NCBI RefSeq assembly: GCF_024296685.1 | Contig: NZ_CP100763.1 | Coordinates: 3,348,001-3,412,000 of the forward strand | Reading direction: 5' to 3' | Length of the DNA stretch: 64,000 nt | DNA from: Natrinema marinum | Lineage (GTDB): Archaea; Halobacteriota; Halobacteria; Halobacteriales; Natrialbaceae | Shown here: positions 46,644 to 56,119 of the stretch, one piece after another | Layout: the number at the start of each line of letters is the position of its first letter | Position numbering within the stretch: position 1 is the stretch's first letter | Program-made: the position numbers and the translations under genes | Notes under the pieces: generated by a model | Databases searched by the model: none | What the model was told of the DNA's origin: nothing | The model's input: the letters and a program-made list of their open reading frames with translations, nothing else

Positions 46644-47258
46644 ATGAACGAGCGATCTACGGGACCGGGGCCGGACCCCAAGGTCCTGCGGCTCATCCGA
46701 AAGTACGATTTCGAGGGCCTCGGCGACGATCTCGAGGCAGAGTGGACTCGTCCCGAGGACCGAACGAGCCTGCGAACGCTCGCCGATTCGTTCAACGAGC
46801 GACTTCTTCGCGCCGCGCTGGCCGAAGCCGACGTGGAGACGATCACCGACGATGTCAGCCGGTTGTACGCCCTCCTCAACGGCGACGCGGGGAGCCGCGG
46901 TGAGCAGACCGCGGCCCGCCGACGGCTCGAGCGGGCGGGCGTCGACGTGGCGACGATCACCGACGAGTTCGTTTCCTACGGCGCGATCAGATCGTATCTG
47001 ACGGGATACCGAAACGCCTCGCTTCCCGAGACCGACGACGAGACGTGTGCGACGGAAGTGAGCGCCATCGAGGGGCTTCGCCAGCGAACGGTCGCCGTTA
47101 CCGAGAGCAAACTCGACCGTCTGTGCGACGCCGACCGCCTGCAGCTCGGCTCCCACCGCGTCCTCGCCGATATCCAGGTTCTCTGTGAGGAATGCGGTCG
47201 ACAGTACGATGTCGCCACGCTGCTCGAGAGCGGTGCGTGCGAGTGTTACGACTCGTAG
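46644..47258 (+). CDS. rdfA: Rod-determining factor RdfA
   Basis: 204-residue haloarchaeal cytoplasmic protein. The family pattern is easy to follow: PKVLRLIRKYDFEGLGDDLE, then WTRPEDRTSLRTLADSFNERLL, then LYALLNGDAGSRGEQTAARRRLERAGVDV and DEFVSYGAIRSYLTGYRNA, read as consecutive blocks. The C-terminus has CEECG and a CEC pair that look like a degenerate zinc site. RdfA is known in Haloferax as a factor needed to form rod-shaped cells. The start MNERSTGPG fits the family; the upstream frame crosses a promoter. Multiple paralogues are common in haloarchaea, so this may not be the main copy. Confidence 0.82.
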   Translation: MNERSTGPGPDPKVLRLIRKYDFEGLGDDLEAEWTRPEDRTSLRTLADSFNERLLRAALAEADVETITDDVSRLYALLNGDAGSRGEQTAARRRLERAGVDVATITDEFVSYGAIRSYLTGYRNASLPETDDETCATEVSAIEGLRQRTVAVTESKLDRLCDADRLQLGSHRVLADIQVLCEECGRQYDVATLLESGACECYDS

Positions 47259-48017
47259 CGTCCGGCCTCAAGTGGGTCGGCGGACTCGTCCAAAAGCCGT
47301 AACATCCGTACTGATGTTATATGTTTCTCTCACGTCCCGTTTCGCCGCTCCGGCTCGTTCGGCGATATCCTCTCGATGGTGTCGATCGAATATACAGTTC
47401 AATATTATGGTAGTCGTCTCACGTGGTGAACTGATGCGGCGGTCGGCAGAACCGGTTTCAGCTCGACGAAACCGATAGCGATCGGCCTTCTCGGCGATAT
47501 AGTTGCAGCAATCCACGACGAGGAGGGTGATTCCGCGCGCTCGGTCCCCGACCCGCGTTCCCGATCCATTTTTCGGTCGAACTGGGGCTTGCTCCCCGAA
47601 AAATCGACATTAACCGTGCTCGAAGGGCTGAATTGACGGGCGTTCGCCGATCGAGCTAATTAACTTCTAGATCGGAACATGTTCTCGGATCTATCTCTTT
47701 CAGCACACGTTTTACCGTCGCACTCTCGTATCGCGGTCGTTCCGAACACGCACTGATGAACCCATCGTCTCGGAGGCGTGGCCATCGGACGCACGGCCGC
47801 GGTCGCCAATCGAACCGAACTCGGCCCGGCCGCGTCGGCGAACGGACAGTCGGACGTGTCGCTGTCCGCGGACGACGCCTCGAATTTGAGCCGCCGGCTG
47901 CTGATTTTGTGCCGACGCCCGCCGGCGGGTCGGCTACCCCTTGAGAATGAATAACGTCCGACACTGCCATAATCCGCAAGTAGAACCACTAACCCTCGCA
48001 AACCCGTGCTAGAATCT
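47259..48017. other. 759-base region without a convincing gene
   Basis: Open frames here are Arg/Ser/Cys-rich and not acidic, unlike real genes around them. One structure is visible: TTTTTCGG at 47569-47576 pairs with CCGAAAAA at 47596-47603, enclosing a nested GGGG/CCCC stem. The AT-rich stretch near 47300-47410 (for example GTTATATG and AATATACAG) could contain promoters. Confidence 0.45.
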
Positions 48018-48377
48018 ATGGTGAACGCAATCGGACACGACAGGCGGTTCGATTTACCGGGTACCACCGGACTGCGGGCCACGTTCTTCAGCCTCTGGTT
48101 CGTCGACCTCGTCGCCACGGTTCTGTTCTTTATCGTGCCGTACGCCACCGAGATGAATCCCGTCACGGTCTTTCTGCACGATCTGTTCGGTCTCGCCGGC
48201 GTCGTTCTCGCCGCCCTTATCTATGCCGGATTCGTGGTCGGTATCGGTTACGTCCTCTCGAAACCGTTCGACATCGCCTTCGTGACTTCCATCGTCGTCC
48301 TCTACGCGCTCTTCGCGAGTAACAACGTTGTGCTCCTGCTGTCTCGCGAACCGTTACTGGCCCCGGTCTTGTCGTGA
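48018..48377 (+). CDS. Small four-helix membrane protein
   Basis: 119 residues, with hydrophobic stretches near residues 22-42, 55-80 and 85-110 (FSLWFVDLVATVLFFIVPYA, GVVLAALIYAGFVVGIGYV, AFVTSIVVLYALFA). Composition is typical of haloarchaeal membrane proteins. A GTG 12 bases upstream is an alternative start. I do not recognise a family. It stands alone between a noncoding stretch and the convergent aldehyde dehydrogenase. Confidence 0.65.
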   Translation: MVNAIGHDRRFDLPGTTGLRATFFSLWFVDLVATVLFFIVPYATEMNPVTVFLHDLFGLAGVVLAALIYAGFVVGIGYVLSKPFDIAFVTSIVVLYALFASNNVVLLLSREPLLAPVLS

Positions 48378-48572
48378 CCGAGACGGCTTGTCCCGAGCCG
48401 GCTGCCGCCGGCATCCGATCCGTGCGTCGGGACGAAGAACGAGGCCCGTCGCTTGCGAACCGCTCTCTGTATCGCTGATATCGCCTGTGAGAAAGTTCTC
48501 GACGACGAAGGGATCGAGTAACGGCGGGGGCGTCGACTGGCTGACGGCTCCTGGCTGGGGAGAGACGACGGA

Positions 48573-50093
48573 TTAGAGTTCGGGATCGTCGATCTGGATG
48601 TTGATCGTCTTCGTCTGCTGATACTCCTCGAGCGTCTCTTTCGCACACTCCCGACCGATTCCGGACCGTTTGTATCCGCCGAACGGCGTCCCCGGAACCA
48701 GACGGCCGTACTGGTTTACCCAGACCGTGCCGGCTCGGATATCGTCCGCAGCGGCGTGGGCGAGCGAGAGGTTCGTCGTCGCCACCCCCGCGGCCAGGCC
48801 GAAGTCGATGTCGTTCGCGATGGCAATCGCTTCGTCGTAGTCGGAAAACGTGAGCACGGATGCCACCGGGCCGAAGATTTCCTCCTGTGCGATCCGCATG
48901 TCGTTCGTGACGTCGTCGAAGATGGTCGGTTCCACATACCAGCCGGCGAGTTCGTCATCGAGCGTATCTGTTCCGCCGCCACGGACCACCGTCGCACCTT
49001 CGCGCCGGCCGAGTTCGATGTACTCGTTGACCTTCTCGAACTGTTGTTTCGACGCGAGTGGCCCGGTCGTGGTCTCCTCTCGAAGCGGATCGCCGACGGT
49101 CCGTGCGGTTGCCTCGGCCTCGAATAGGTCCATAAACTCGTCGTGGACGTCTTCGTGGACCAGTGTTCGGGAGAAAGCCTCACACGACTGACCCGTGTTG
49201 TAGAAAACGCCCTCGGCGGCGATCGAAGCCGCCTTTTCCAGGTCCGCGTCCGGGAAGACGATGAACGGCGATTTCCCTCCGAGCTCGAGCGTCACGGGGG
49301 TGATTCCCTCGGCGGCGGCTTTCATCACCGTTTCACCGGTCGCATCCTCGCCGGTAAACGAGAGCTTGGAAACGCCCTCGTGACGCGTCAGCGGAGCGCC
49401 GACCTCGTCGCCGAAGCCGTGGACGACGTTGAGTACGCCGGCCGGGAGGACACCCTCGGAGAGCTGGGCGATCCGCGTCGCCGAAAGCGGCGTCTGCTCT
49501 GCGGGTTTCAACACGACGGTGTTCCCCGCCGCGAGCGCCGGGCCGAGCTTCCACGCCGTGAGTATGAGGGGATAGTTCCAGGGAACGATGAGTCCGGCGA
49601 CGCCGTAGGGCTCGCGTTTCGTGAACGCGTGGACGTCGTCGGCGACCGGGATCTGGTGGCCCTGTTCGCCCCGGACGACGTGCGCGTAGTACTCGATGTA
49701 ATCGAGTGCCTTACCCACTTCGTACGTCGCGTTCGCGATCGGTTTGCCCGCGTCGAGACTCTCGAGCAGGGCCAACTCTTCGCTGTTCGCCCGGAGGACC
49801 GACGCCCACTCGAGGATGGCGTCCGATCGCTCGTCGGCAGTCATCGATCCCCACGTGCCGTCGGATGCCGCCTCGGCCGCATCGACGGCCGCGTCGACAT
49901 CGGCCGCAGCACAGCGCGGGACGGTCGTGATCGGGTCGTCGACTGCGGGCGTACGCGTCTCGAAGCGTCGGCCGGTATCGGACGGAACCGACGCGCCGTC
50001 GATCCAGGCGTCGAACTGAACGTCCGCTGTCGCCTCGTCGATCGCTCGTTCGTGATTCCGTTGGAGCGTGTCGGTGAAGCCGTCGGTCGTCAT
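48573..50093 (-). CDS. NAD(P)-dependent aldehyde dehydrogenase
   Basis: 506-residue aldehyde dehydrogenase oxidising an aldehyde to the acid. The general base is E270 in LELGGKSP, the nucleophile is C304 in GQSCEAFSR, and the cofactor segment PWNYPLILTAWKLGPALAAGN, shown here as PWNYPLILTAWKLGPAL, is intact. The C-terminus has FGGYKRSGIGRECAKETLEEY. It resembles betaine/aminobutyraldehyde dehydrogenases, fitting the amine genes that follow. Next to it, on the same strand, is an Lrp-type regulator. Confidence 0.93.
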   Translation of the reverse strand: MTTDGFTDTLQRNHERAIDEATADVQFDAWIDGASVPSDTGRRFETRTPAVDDPITTVPRCAAADVDAAVDAAEAASDGTWGSMTADERSDAILEWASVLRANSEELALLESLDAGKPIANATYEVGKALDYIEYYAHVVRGEQGHQIPVADDVHAFTKREPYGVAGLIVPWNYPLILTAWKLGPALAAGNTVVLKPAEQTPLSATRIAQLSEGVLPAGVLNVVHGFGDEVGAPLTRHEGVSKLSFTGEDATGETVMKAAAEGITPVTLELGGKSPFIVFPDADLEKAASIAAEGVFYNTGQSCEAFSRTLVHEDVHDEFMDLFEAEATARTVGDPLREETTTGPLASKQQFEKVNEYIELGRREGATVVRGGGTDTLDDELAGWYVEPTIFDDVTNDMRIAQEEIFGPVASVLTFSDYDEAIAIANDIDFGLAAGVATTNLSLAHAAADDIRAGTVWVNQYGRLVPGTPFGGYKRSGIGRECAKETLEEYQQTKTINIQIDDPEL

Positions 50094-50283
50094 CGGTACT
50101 CGGGGACCGACGCGAGAGTCGATACGCGTTCGGTCGGATCGGTTTCCCGTCTATTAATTCGACTTTTCCTTTTTGCCTGGAACATGAGACAATCATAGTG
50201 TGCATAAGTTATAAATTCTTCCAAAATAGTGTGGGCCGATAGGAAGGCATGACGACAGGTTACCGGTGAAAGCGACGGCCGAT

Positions 50284-50778
50284 TCAGTCCTGAAGCGGTT
50301 CCAGGTTATCGAACAGTAACTCGAGATCGAAGTCGTTGAGTGGACGGTTCTCGTCTTTGATCGTCTTGATCGCGAACTTGGAACTCGTCCGATTAATCTC
50401 GTCGATCGCTTCGAACTGTTCGACGATATGTTCGACCATATTTCGGTTCGCCAGTCGGGAGATGACGACGAAGTCCGTGTCGCCCATCGTGAAGTAGACC
50501 TGATTGACGCCGTCGACCTCGCTCAGTCGCTCTCCGACTTCGTTGTGATACCCTTTATCGTAGTCCGCCCAGACCTCGGTAATGACCGTGATATTCAGTC
50601 CGACCTTCTCCATATTCAGGTCGAACAGATCGTTTCTGATCACGTTCTTCTCCTGCAGGTTATCCAGCCGATAGTGGACGGTCGATTTCGGAATATCGGT
50701 TTCCTCGGAGATTTTTTCGGCACTTCCCGTTTCGATCTTCGCAATAGCGTTAAGAATCCGGATATCTTTTCTGTCCAT
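50284..50778 (-). CDS. Lrp/AsnC-family transcriptional regulator
   Basis: 164-residue regulator with an N-terminal winged helix (DIRILNAIAKIETGSAEKIS, IPKSTVHYRLDNLQEKNVI) and a C-terminal RAM-like ligand domain (VYFTMGDTDFVVISR). Archaeal Lrp proteins usually sense amino acids and bind palindromic sites near TATA boxes. It is 190 bases from the aldehyde dehydrogenase start and probably controls it and other genes of the amine cluster. Its own promoter is likely in the AT-rich DNA at 50820-50865. Confidence 0.92.
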   Translation of the reverse strand: MDRKDIRILNAIAKIETGSAEKISEETDIPKSTVHYRLDNLQEKNVIRNDLFDLNMEKVGLNITVITEVWADYDKGYHNEVGERLSEVDGVNQVYFTMGDTDFVVISRLANRNMVEHIVEQFEAIDEINRTSSKFAIKTIKDENRPLNDFDLELLFDNLEPLQD

Positions 50779-51194
50779 GGTTTGAGTCCGTGGTGTCTGG
50801 TAGACAGTATGTCGTATCCTATCTACTTTATTGTATTGTTATATGCAAGTATGTTATTTAAAACGGATGAGGGATGCCAGTAGCGATTCGGTCCCTCGAG
50901 ACGGTCTCGATCGATGGATCACGACCCGCAAGCGGACGCCGGATTCAAATTACAGGCATATGGGTGTAAAACCATGACTACCTCCCTTGGTCTGAATCCA
51001 GATCGACGAAATATATATCTATCGTATCTCGTCCAGTTGCAATCACTATATTTGGATAAGATCGATAGGGACTGTCAGATTGACGACTACGAGTCGGACC
51101 GGCGTCGCGTGAGACTCCGCGTGAGTTCCGTCGGATGCGAGCCGAAATCGAACGCGGCCGAAACGCGACGGCGTCGGGGCGGCGGCGAGTAGCC
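50779..51194. other. AT-rich intergenic region upstream of the Lrp gene
   Basis: No gene supported. DNA here is unusually AT-rich, with TTATTGTATTGTTATATG near 50827-50845 and AAATATATATC near 51010. It holds the likely Lrp promoter on the minus strand and the 3' end of the ornithine-cyclodeaminase-like transcript. A short open frame from 50914 lacks support. Confidence 0.4.
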
Positions 51195-52202
51195 CTACCG
51201 TTCGGCGTGGGAGTCTGCGACGCCGAGGAGGTCAAACGTCGTTCCGCTCCCGTTTTCGGTCGCGGACTGATACGCGATGCGTGCGGTCGCGACGTCCTGG
51301 ATCGCGAGGCCGGTACTGTCGAAGACGGTGATACCATCGTCGCCCGCTCGGCCCGCTTTCGTTCCGACGACGATCTCGCCGAGAGCGGCGTGAATGTCTT
51401 CGTCAGTGAGCACGCCCGTCGAGTAGGGGACGTTTATCTCGCCGGAGTGAGTCGTCTGGGCGTGATCGTCGATGACCAGCGTGGCCTCGAGGAGCACGTC
51501 GTCGGCGAGCTCCTGTTTTCCCGCAGCGTCAGCACCCATCGCGTTGACGTGCGTGTGGTCGCCGATATCGTCTAACTCGACGATCGGGTCTCTCACGGGC
51601 GTCACCGTCGACAGGACGTCGCAGGACGCGGCATCGCCGACGTCGCCCTCGCGGACGGCGAACCGGTCGTCGAAGTGGTCGGCGAACGCTCGAACCCGAC
51701 TCTCGTCGAGATCGCTGACGACGATCTCCCGGATCGGCCGCACCTCGGCGATCGCTTCGACCTGCGTGTACGACTGGATCCCGGCACCGACGATACCGAG
51801 GCTCGTCGCGTCTTCGACGGCGAGCTCGTCGGTCGCGACTGCCGCCGCGGCGCCGGTCCGTTTCATCGTCAGTTCGGTCCCGTCCATGATGGCGAGCGGG
51901 AGGGCGGTCTCGGGGTCGGAGTAGATCATCGTTCCCATCACCGTCGGCAGGTCGTGCTTCTCGCCGTTATCGGGGTGAACGTTGACCCACTTGATGCCGG
52001 CGGCGTCCCACTCGCCGGCGTCCAGGTAAGCGGGCATGGCACGGAAGTCGCCGTTGTACCGCTCGAGGTCCACGTACGATTTCGGCGGCATCTGGGCCGT
52101 TCCGCGTTCGTACGCGGCGAAGGCCTCTCGAACGGCCGGTACCACGTCCGACATTTGCGCGTTCTCGCTGACGTCCTCGCTGGAAAGCAGACGAACAGAC
52201 AT
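51195..52202 (-). CDS. Ornithine cyclodeaminase / mu-crystallin family protein
   Basis: 335-residue NAD(H)-dependent enzyme. The family's N-terminal region has KSYVDLE and GIKWVNVHPDN with the substrate lysine, MDGTELTMKRTGAAAAVAT is a family marker, and the Rossmann loop is GIVGAGIQSYTQ. Members include ornithine cyclodeaminase, archaeal alanine dehydrogenase and other amino-acid or ketimine reductases, and the sequence alone does not decide. Beside an Lrp regulator and divergent from a class III aminotransferase, it likely handles an amino acid or cyclic imine. Confidence 0.88.
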   Translation of the reverse strand: MSVRLLSSEDVSENAQMSDVVPAVREAFAAYERGTAQMPPKSYVDLERYNGDFRAMPAYLDAGEWDAAGIKWVNVHPDNGEKHDLPTVMGTMIYSDPETALPLAIMDGTELTMKRTGAAAAVATDELAVEDATSLGIVGAGIQSYTQVEAIAEVRPIREIVVSDLDESRVRAFADHFDDRFAVREGDVGDAASCDVLSTVTPVRDPIVELDDIGDHTHVNAMGADAAGKQELADDVLLEATLVIDDHAQTTHSGEINVPYSTGVLTDEDIHAALGEIVVGTKAGRAGDDGITVFDSTGLAIQDVATARIAYQSATENGSGTTFDLLGVADSHAER

Positions 52203-52380
52203 ACCTCAAGACGTATCACATACCGTAATAGTTCGACCCGTCCCGGCAATATCGTCTTATATCTCACATTCGATTATAATATCGGATTCAGTTTAATGCC
52301 GGTCGCCCGGCGGTCGTCGACGGGTCCGTCCGACGCGTCGGTCGATCGGGCCGGTATTCCTCGGTTCGGAGCGCCGGTAA

Positions 52381-52390
52381 TAATATATAG
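52381..52390 (+). promoter_or_regulatory. TATA box of the class III aminotransferase
   Basis: TAATATATAG lies about 30 bases before the ATG at 52416. The spacing indicates a leaderless or nearly leaderless transcript and supports that start. Confidence 0.5.
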
Positions 52391-52415
52391 CATCTACTGT
52401 AATAGGTTGGTTAGA

Positions 52416-53741
52416 ATGAAATCCAATGATTCGGCCATAAAGTTGGACGAGCTCTCAAGCAACATCCCCCACTGGTACGACCCGGAGGGTGATGGAGTCC
52501 CCCTGACCGAGGGATGCGGCGCGACGGTGACCGACGCCGCCGGCGACTCCTACCTCGATTTCGTCTCGTCGCTGTACTGCGTCAACGCTGGTCACGACGA
52601 CCAGCGGATCATCGAGGCGATCACCGATCAGCTCGGACGGATCCCGTACGTCTCCTCGGCGAAGGAAAACGACGCGCGAGCGAGGCTGGCGGACGCGCTG
52701 GCGGACGTGGCACCGGAGCCGCTCACGGACGTAACGTTCTCCGTCTCGGGGAGCGAGGCGAACGAACTGGCGATCCAGATCGCTCGCGAGAGTCAGGACG
52801 CGCCGAAGGTGCTGACTCGATGGCAGTCCTATCACGGGAGTACGTACGGCGCGGCGAGCCTGACCGGCGATCCCGAAACTCGAAACGCCGTTCAATCTCA
52901 CGCGGCGACGACCGGCGGCGTCAAGTTCCTGCCGCCCCTCCCTGACGTGTTCGACGCCGAAGGAGCGGAGCTCGCGGAGAAGGCCGCCGACCACGTCGAG
53001 TTCGTCATCAGGAACGAAGGACCCGATTCGATCGCTGCGATCGTCATCGAGCCCGTCGCGGGATCCAGCGGTGGATTTCCGGCCCCGCCGGGATACTTCG
53101 AACGGCTCCGCGAGCTCTGTGACGAGTACGACATCCTCCTGATCGCCGACGAGGTGATCACCGGGTTCGGTCGCTGCGGGGAGATGTTCGGGATGCAGAC
53201 CGAGGGTGTGGATCCGGACATGATCACGTTCGCGAAGGGCGTCACGAGTTCGTACGTCCCGCTCGGCGGTGTGCTCATGCGGGAGGCGATCGCCGATCGC
53301 GTCCGCGACGGCGGTACCGCGGTCGGGCAGACGTTCGCCGGCCATCCGGTGGCCTGCGCCGCCGGCCTCGCCGCGCTCGAGGCGTACGAGGACGGCCTCA
53401 TCGACAACGTCCAGTCCCTGGCGCCCGTCCTGCGGGAGGAACTCGAGGCCCTCGCGGAACGCCACGATGTCGTCGCCGAGGTCCGCGGTCGAGGGTTCCT
53501 CTGGGGGGTCGTCGTCGAGGACCCCGAAACCGGGGAGCCGTTCGCGAACGCGTGGGTCGACGACGACGCCGAGAACCCGGTCGAGGATGTCGCCGAGGCG
53601 GCGCGGGATGCGGGGCTCCTCGTCGGCGTCGGCCGGCCGAACTTCCAACTGCTCGTCGCGCCGCCGCTCTGTATCGACGAATCCGACATCTACGACGCGG
53701 TCGAGACGCTCGACGAGGCGTTCACTGCCGTCTTCGAGTAA
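52416..53741 (+). CDS. Class III (PLP) aminotransferase
   Basis: 441-residue fold-type I aminotransferase of class III. PLP-binding residues are visible: SGSEANELA for phosphate, ADEVITGFGRCG with the ring-nitrogen Asp, and the Schiff-base lysine K274 in ITFAKGVTSSYVPLGG. Resemblance is to omega-amino acid/polyamine transaminases (pyruvate- or 2-oxoglutarate-dependent). The start follows a clear TATA box; the longer frame upstream overlaps the ornithine-cyclodeaminase-like gene in antisense. It could take the amino group of a polyamine or beta/omega-amino acid to give an aldehyde for the dehydrogenase at 48573. Confidence 0.93.
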   Translation: MKSNDSAIKLDELSSNIPHWYDPEGDGVPLTEGCGATVTDAAGDSYLDFVSSLYCVNAGHDDQRIIEAITDQLGRIPYVSSAKENDARARLADALADVAPEPLTDVTFSVSGSEANELAIQIARESQDAPKVLTRWQSYHGSTYGAASLTGDPETRNAVQSHAATTGGVKFLPPLPDVFDAEGAELAEKAADHVEFVIRNEGPDSIAAIVIEPVAGSSGGFPAPPGYFERLRELCDEYDILLIADEVITGFGRCGEMFGMQTEGVDPDMITFAKGVTSSYVPLGGVLMREAIADRVRDGGTAVGQTFAGHPVACAAGLAALEAYEDGLIDNVQSLAPVLREELEALAERHDVVAEVRGRGFLWGVVVEDPETGEPFANAWVDDDAENPVEDVAEAARDAGLLVGVGRPNFQLLVAPPLCIDESDIYDAVETLDEAFTAVFE

Positions 53742-53772
53742 GCGCTGCCCGATCGATTCTCTCCGGTCGCGA

Positions 53773-54402
53773 CTATCGGTGACAGTACGCGGCGAAGTTC
53801 TCGAGCACCGCCGTCGCGTTGCACTCGTCGAACGAGTGATCGCCGTCGCTCCAGTCGCTGGGACGATCGCGAACGCGCGTCGTGAACTCGGGGTGGAACT
53901 GGACCGTCCAGATCGGCGCGTCGGCGTGGCGAGTACAGAAGTACTCGTTGTACTCGGTTTCGGCGATGACCTCCATTCCCGATCCGGGCTCGACGACCAG
54001 ATCGGAGTGGAGCACGGGAACGATCGGCTCGACCCCGGCGAGGACGGGGTCGTCCGCGTCGACGCTCACCATTTCGACGAACGTGGCTCGGCGCCGGTCC
54101 TCGACGACTTCGCCGCCGAGCGCGGCGTTGATCAATTGGTGGCCGAAGCAGACGCCGAGCAGCGGCAGTTCTTGGTCGCGACCCGTCCGAACGAGCTCCA
54201 TCTGCGTGTCGAACCACGGATATCCCTCCTCGTAGACGCTGGCGGTACTTCCGCTGATAATGACGCCGTCGTACTCCTCGAGCGGTGGGTGATCGCGATC
54301 CTCCGCGTACACGTGATAGTCGCTTTCGGGGGTGAAGTGTTCGATCTCCGGACCGAGATAGCGATACTCCGGTCTGACTTCGTCGTCGAGGACGAGTATC
54401 AT
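53773..54402 (-). CDS. Class I glutamine amidotransferase-like hydrolase
   Basis: 209-residue GATase1 domain protein. The nucleophilic Cys is C85 in GVCFGHQL and the His/Glu pair is H170 and E172 in QFHPE. It stands alone, not fused to a synthetase, like the GMP-synthase-like amidotransferases that hydrolyse gamma-glutamyl bonds. It is divergently transcribed from the glutamine-synthetase-like ligase, with 159 bases between starts. That arrangement suggests a PuuD-like role, freeing glutamate from a gamma-glutamylated intermediate, though it is not the same family as PuuD. The start MILVLDDEVRP is favoured over a GC-poor extension. Confidence 0.85.
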   Translation of the reverse strand: MILVLDDEVRPEYRYLGPEIEHFTPESDYHVYAEDRDHPPLEEYDGVIISGSTASVYEEGYPWFDTQMELVRTGRDQELPLLGVCFGHQLINAALGGEVVEDRRRATFVEMVSVDADDPVLAGVEPIVPVLHSDLVVEPGSGMEVIAETEYNEYFCTRHADAPIWTVQFHPEFTTRVRDRPSDWSDGDHSFDECNATAVLENFAAYCHR

Positions 54403-54561
54403 CAACGCTCGGTACTGACCCGAGAACAATAAATTATAGTACCTCTACCGCAATCTCCATTCAGACGGTGCCACACCCTCAATGAGAATATCTACCACAC
54501 AGCAATCGATCCGTGAGGGGCCGAACCGCGGGGGACGGATCCGCGAGGAGGCGATGCTCGA

Positions 54562-55869
54562 ATGACCGACGCGACCGATCGGATGATCGAAGCGGTCGAG
54601 GACCCCGCGATCGACCACGTCTTCATCGAGTTCGCCGATGTCAACGGCATCTCTCGTTCGAAGCAGCTCACCGCCGACACCTTCCTCGAGAAGTGGGCCG
54701 ACGGGTTCACGATGAACCTCGTGATGTTGGCCCAGACGCCGCGCAATCACGTCCCGGAGGGCTCCGGACTCGGCGCGGAGATCGGACACAGCGACGGGAT
54801 CGTTCACCCGATCCCGGAGACGACGACGCGGCTGCCCTGGCGCGAGAACGCCGTCCGGGTCCTGTGTACGTTCACCCACGAGGGCGAGCGGCTGGCGAGT
54901 TCGCCGCGGGCGGCCCTGGAGTCGGTGCTCGCGGCCAATGACTTCGGGTTCGACTTCTACGCCGGGAGCGAGCTCGAGTTCTACCTCCTCGAGGAGGGTT
55001 CCGGGAACGAGTATGTCCCCGCGACCGACGGCAACCACGAGTGCGTCTCGTGGGCGACCGAGGAGGTCTCCGACTTCTACGACCGACTCGCCGGGTGGGC
55101 CGGCGACTACGGCATCGACCTCACCGCGCTCCACCACGAGCACGGTGCCGGCCAGCTCGAAGTGCTATTCGACTACGGCCGACCGCTCGAACAGGCGGAC
55201 ACGACCTTCGACTTCAAGCGGCTCGTCAAACAGGTCGGCCGCAGCTTCGATCAGTGGCCGACGTTCATGGCCAAGCCCTTCGCCGACCGGCCGGGCAGCG
55301 GCTATCACCTCCACGTGAGCGCGTTCGACGACGGGGAGAACGCCTTCGAGGCCGACACGGGCGATACGCTCTCCGAGCGGGGCCGGCACTTCGTCGGCGG
55401 CCTGATGGAACACGCCGACGCGCTGACCGCGCTCGGCACACCGAACATTAACGGATTCAAGCGGTTCGAACCGAGTTCGTTCGTCCCCTACACCGCCTCG
55501 TGGGGGTACGACAACCGGATGACCGCGGTCCGCGTCCCGTTGGGGGAGCCGCGTCTGGAGGCGCGGATCGCCAGCGCCGACGCCAACCCCTATCTGGTCA
55601 TCGCCGGGACGATCGCCGCGGGCCTCGACGGGCTCCGGCGCGAGCTGGAGCCGCCGGCGCCGACCGACGGCGACCCGACTGGGGATCGCCCGGAGCTCCC
55701 GCGCTCGCCCGAGCTCGCCCTGCGCGCGCTCGAGGCGGACGACGCGCTCGTCGATCTCCTCGGCGAGGATGTCGTGCGCATGTTCGCGGCCTCCAAGCGG
55801 CGCGAGCTGCAGGCGTTTCGGGATCACGTCACCGACTGGGAGCGCGACCAGTACGTGGAGACGATTTGA
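54562..55869 (+). CDS. Glutamine-synthetase-like gamma-glutamyl-amine ligase
   Basis: 435-residue GS-fold ligase. The metal/ATP site segments are present: GSELEFYLLEE, GAGQLEVLFDY, SGYHLHVSAF and the C-terminal NINGFKRFEP then YDNRMTAVRVP in place of the canonical NPxxR motifs. The N-terminal domain is short and the adenylylation tyrosine region of true GlnA is not seen. It belongs with GlnA3/GlnA4/PuuA-type proteins that join glutamate to polyamines or ethanolamine rather than ammonia. A purine-rich GAGGAGG about ten bases before the ATG is a likely ribosome-binding site, unusual in this window. Confidence 0.85.
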   Translation: MTDATDRMIEAVEDPAIDHVFIEFADVNGISRSKQLTADTFLEKWADGFTMNLVMLAQTPRNHVPEGSGLGAEIGHSDGIVHPIPETTTRLPWRENAVRVLCTFTHEGERLASSPRAALESVLAANDFGFDFYAGSELEFYLLEEGSGNEYVPATDGNHECVSWATEEVSDFYDRLAGWAGDYGIDLTALHHEHGAGQLEVLFDYGRPLEQADTTFDFKRLVKQVGRSFDQWPTFMAKPFADRPGSGYHLHVSAFDDGENAFEADTGDTLSERGRHFVGGLMEHADALTALGTPNINGFKRFEPSSFVPYTASWGYDNRMTAVRVPLGEPRLEARIASADANPYLVIAGTIAAGLDGLRRELEPPAPTDGDPTGDRPELPRSPELALRALEADDALVDLLGEDVVRMFAASKRRELQAFRDHVTDWERDQYVETI

Positions 55870-56119
55870 CAGCGCGAATCGGAAGCGCAGTCATAGAGTG
55901 GTGCGGCGATCGGGGTCACCCGACGTGAAGCGGAGGACGTGGCCCTTGAGCGACTGATCGCAGTCATAGCGAACCGGAAGCATCGGGGCGCGATTCCAAA
56001 ATCTCTCTCGTTGGCACAGCGCTACTACGAACACTATTCGCAGGATAGAGTGGTGTTTTGATGATATATGGGGGAATCTATATGAAAGGTAATCGCCTAC
56101 GAACGGACGTGAACGACCG

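Noticed and set aside
47660-48166. A 168-residue minus-strand frame in the gap before the small membrane protein
   Set aside because: Basic and Ser/Arg-rich with no acidic bias or motif. It overlaps the plus-strand membrane gene.
50914-51192. A 92-residue plus-strand frame before the ornithine-cyclodeaminase-like gene
   Set aside because: Low-complexity Arg-rich end, no homologous features, and it lies in AT-rich promoter-like DNA.
51675-52415. A 247-residue N-terminal extension of the class III aminotransferase
   Set aside because: It is antisense to the ornithine-cyclodeaminase-like gene, and a TATA box lies between it and the real start.
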